Shown: in pieces, positions 27,344-29,603 of the stretch | Position numbering within the stretch: position 1 is the first letter of the stretch | Layout: each line of letters begins with the position of its first letter | Source: a virus | Length of the DNA: 29,603 bases | IMG/VR virus record: IMGVR_UViG_3300007542_002845 | Location: 1-29,603 of that record | Reading direction: 5' to 3' (one strand) | Position numbers and translations under genes: made by a program | The notes under the pieces: generated by a model | Told to the model about the DNA's origin: nothing | What the model saw: the letters and a program-made list of their open reading frames with translations, nothing else | The model's database searches: none

Positions 27344-28483
27344 ATGCTTAAATTTAAGTCTTTTATCTCAGAAGAAAAAAAACCCGCTGCTGGCATTGCT
27401 CACATTGAGCATCCCTCTGATCGCTCGTTCGATGGTCCGGACGCAGCGAATCATGCACTTACTACTCTCCGTGGTGTTTCTGCTGGTAAGACTCCCATCA
27501 CCCGCAAGATTGATGACAAGATGTCATTTCATGCCATTCGCAATCCCGATGGTTCGGTTGGTGTAAAATATAAAGGTTCGGGATCGCATTACAATTTTTC
27601 CGAAAAAGACATTGATACGCAGCACGGTCACAAACCTTATCTCGCTGGTCCCCTCAAAGCACTGCTAAATCACATCGGCAAGGTTCTCCCGAAACAACCA
27701 GGAGAATACCAAGGTGGATACATGAGCGAACCGCATACCAGAGCGATGAAGTCTGGTCAGGTTTCTCATACTCCGAACACGATCGAGTATCGCACTCCTT
27801 CTACCTCTTCCGAGGGTTAGAAACTTCGTCAGTCCAAGGTGAGTGCTGTAATTCACACTCGTCTGGTTGGTCCGCACAAGCAGGCACAACCGATCACCTC
27901 TATGGATGGTTTTGAAGAACATCCTGACTTCCATCAGGTTTCGCATGTAGTCAGCGATGAACATCGTGCGATTCATCCCGAACATAAAACCGAAGCAGAC
28001 AAGCACCTCGATGCTGCTGACTATTTGATGCAGGATCATTCCTATCATCACCTCGATGGTCACGATACGCACCTTCGCACTTATATCAACCGCACTGTTT
28101 CCAGCGGCGAATCCCCCAGCGTAAAGGGTTACAAGAAGCACCTCTATGATGCTCTTCACAAGAAAGTAGAGTCAGTTAAAACCGACGCAGCAAAGCAGCG
28201 TCATGCTGAGACTCGTGATGCATCGGTTAAGCATGTGGATGCCAACAAGGCAGCATTCGAACGTTCGCTTAAAATTCACAATCACCTTCAGCAAGCAACC
28301 AATATCCTTGCTCGTTCTCTGGACAAGCATGGTGCTGGTGGTTTCAGCACTCACATCAACGATGAAGAAGCAGGTGGCGAAGGTTACGTTGCGAACGGTA
28401 TAAAGATCGTGGATCGCGAAGGGTTCTCTAAGGCGAATCGCGCTCGTAGTGAAATCCTTCGTGCAAACAGAGGTAAGAAATGA
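27344..28483 (+). pseudogene. Capsid-targeted phage protein interrupted by an in-frame TAG
   Basis: From ATG 27344 the frame runs 158 codons to TAG 27818-27820, then continues in the same frame for 220 codons to TGA 28481-28483, giving about 379 residues if read through. The break, SSEG-stop-KLRQSKV, lies within a segment that reads as one continuous protein, so a Lys codon AAG to TAG change is likely. The N-terminus MLKFKSFISE matches the T4 capsid-targeting peptide with a gp21 site (ISE). The body is rich in His, Lys and Asp. I recall long proteins of this kind (DUF6267-like) in T4-type marine phages, usually before a nucleotidyltransferase gene as here. GTG 27839 could start the second part but has no ribosome site. 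ATG 27338 is an alternative first start. Confidence 0.75.
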
Positions 28484-29094
28484 CTGAAGTCCACCATCAT
28501 ATTACGCAGGGTCGAATGAATCCTCCGCATGCTGGTCACGAGATGGTCGTAAACAGCGTTATGCGTGGTGCCGAACAGCATGGTGGTGGTCATACGATCA
28601 TCCTTACTGGTTCGCATGATCCCAAGAAAAATCCTCTGAGTCCTGAGCAGAAACTGAAGCATGCTCGTCGCGCATTTCCAGGTGCGAACATTAAGGTTTC
28701 CGACAATGAAGCACCTACGCTTCTACACCATGCTGCACAGTTACATGCGCAGGGAGTAACGCACCTTCATCTTCATGTTGGTTCGGATCGCGCATCAGAA
28801 TTTCATGCACTTCTCAAGAAATATAATGGCGTCGAAGGTCGCCACGGTATGTTTAACTTCAAGCACATTAAGATCCATGAAGTCGGTGGTGAGCGCAAAG
28901 AAGGTAGTGCTGGTATCGAAGGTGCGTCGGCATCAAAGATGCGTGCGCATGCCACTGCTAAGAGTCAAAAAGATTTTCATGGAATGGCACCTAGTGCTAT
29001 GTCTAAAAAACACAGAGAAGAACTATATCGTGATGTTCGCAAAGGTATGCAGTTGGAAGAATCATTTTCTCTGAAAGATTTTCTAGGGGGATAA
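28480..29094 (+). CDS. Nucleotidyltransferase (cytidylyltransferase/NadM-like fold)
   Basis: The product has 204 residues. ATG 28480 overlaps the preceding stop in ATGA. The N-terminal GRMNPPHAGHEMVV contains the HxGH motif (17-20) and GASASKMRAHA corresponds to the ISxSxxR motif of the nucleotidyltransferase superfamily, so nucleotidyl transfer using ATP or CTP is expected. The middle is unusually His-rich. The C-terminus ends LEESFSLKDFLGG. Relatives in cyanophages are annotated as cytidylyltransferases and lie next to the same partner gene. Substrate is unknown; NMN or a phospho-alcohol are options. Confidence 0.82.
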   Translation: MTEVHHHITQGRMNPPHAGHEMVVNSVMRGAEQHGGGHTIILTGSHDPKKNPLSPEQKLKHARRAFPGANIKVSDNEAPTLLHHAAQLHAQGVTHLHLHVGSDRASEFHALLKKYNGVEGRHGMFNFKHIKIHEVGGERKEGSAGIEGASASKMRAHATAKSQKDFHGMAPSAMSKKHREELYRDVRKGMQLEESFSLKDFLGG

Positions 29095-29603
29095 ATGGCA
29101 AACTTCAATAAAAACACTCAGCAGTTCGGTCCACACGGACACGATAAAACAATCTATGAAGTGCCAATGATTGCTACCAAGGATGGTCAGGTCGTAACAC
29201 ACGAGAATCCTTTTCCAGTTACCGTCTCTGCGTCAAACACAAGCACTGGTTCAGATGCGTTTGGTAGAACAAGAATCTCTCAACCTCTGACATTATTTGA
29301 TTCCAGTCACCGATATGCTGATAATGATAAGTGGGCAGAAGATACAACTGGAACTGCATCTTCCTCGTTCAATTCTGATCAGGGTCTCATGGATCTCACT
29401 GTAGATACTGCTAGTGGTGATGAGATTATACGCGAAACAAAAAGAGTTATGTCGTATCAACCAGGAAAATCTCTGCTGATATTAACGACATTTGTTTTTG
29501 CGTCCGCAAAAGAAAACCTCAGACAAAGAGTTGGTTACTTCAACACCGAAAATGGTATTTTCTTGGAGCAAGATGATACCACGATCAATATCGTCAAAAG
29601 AAG
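29095..29603 (+). CDS. Virion structural protein, N-terminal part (cut by window end)
   Basis: The frame starts at ATG 29095 one base after the preceding TAA, with TAGGGGG at 29084-29090, and stays open to the window end (169 residues). Segments such as NKNTQQFGPHGHDKTIYEVP, NPFPVTVSASNTSTG and DAFGRTRISQPLTLFDSSHR recur in tail or particle proteins of marine myoviruses. Beta-rich, Ser/Thr/Asn-rich composition fits a tail fibre, neck or head decoration component; which one cannot be decided from this part. Confidence 0.7.
   Translation, partial: MANFNKNTQQFGPHGHDKTIYEVPMIATKDGQVVTHENPFPVTVSASNTSTGSDAFGRTRISQPLTLFDSSHRYADNDKWAEDTTGTASSSFNSDQGLMDLTVDTASGDEIIRETKRVMSYQPGKSLLILTTFVFASAKENLRQRVGYFNTENGIFLEQDDTTINIVKR

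Noticed and set aside
27839-28483. Separate gene starting at GTG 27839
   Set aside because: There is no ribosome-binding site, and the frame is continuous with the upstream part across one TAG; a broken single gene is simpler, though a split gene is not excluded.

Overview
The window is a 29.6-kb piece of a T4-type myovirus genome. All recognisable genes lie on the + strand. It holds the T4 replication, recombination and late-transcription core almost complete: the end of major capsid protein gp23, then uvsY, uvsW, late sigma factor gp55, gp47/gp46, sliding clamp gp45, clamp loader gp44/gp62, regA, DNA polymerase gp43, uvsX and helicase gp41. Between these sit accessory genes typical of marine and other distant T4 relatives (cyanophages, pelagiphages, phages of rhizobia): peptide deformylase, a ClpP-like protease, a CobS-like AAA+ ATPase with a VWA/metallopeptidase partner, Hsp20, a 2OG-Fe(II)-oxygenase-like protein, an SGNH hydrolase, a sugar epimerase and a GT2 glycosyltransferase. 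There are no photosynthesis genes. Base composition is intermediate, less AT-rich than pelagiphages. A host-like secreted repeat protein and the CobS/CobT-like genes would fit an alphaproteobacterial host, but that is inference.

Layout. 1-1159: virion genes (gp23 end, a gp3-like tail protein). 1211-3535: recombination mediator and helicase (uvsY, uvsW, one unknown). 3676-8447: a tight operon gp55-gp47-gp46-deformylase-unknown-ClpP. 8491-14550: an accessory block of mostly single-gene or short transcription units, nearly all with their own promoter (HAD hydrolase, secreted repeat protein, VWA-peptidase, HTH protein, unknown, CobS-like ATPase, a basic protein, a DUF3310-like protein). 14687-18717: gp45, a small protein, SGNH hydrolase, epimerase, gp44, gp62, regA. 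18832-20250: Hsp20, two microproteins, a secreted endonuclease. 20311-27173: gp43, uvsX, a Cys4 protein, gp41, oxygenase-like, unknown, GT2. 27344-29603: a virion-associated region with a capsid-targeted protein interrupted by an amber codon, a nucleotidyltransferase and the start of a virion protein.

Regulation can be read from the DNA. Twelve sigma70-like promoters have exactly 17-nt spacers, and several share the string GGGGCTTGACATTTTC. T4-type late promoters (TATAAATA) stand before the tail gene, at hsp20 and before the capsid-targeted gene; gp55, the factor that reads them, is encoded here. Hairpin terminators with GNRA or UUCG loops separate units. The HTH gene has two inverted repeats around its promoter that look like autoregulatory operators.

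Most interesting: two proteins (at 8491 and 27344) begin with a 10-residue sequence matching, residue for residue in register, the T4 capsid-targeting peptide cleaved by prohead protease gp21. Both genes carry the same compact late-plus-early promoter arrangement, which suggests a set of internal head proteins delivered with the DNA, one of them a HAD-type hydrolase.
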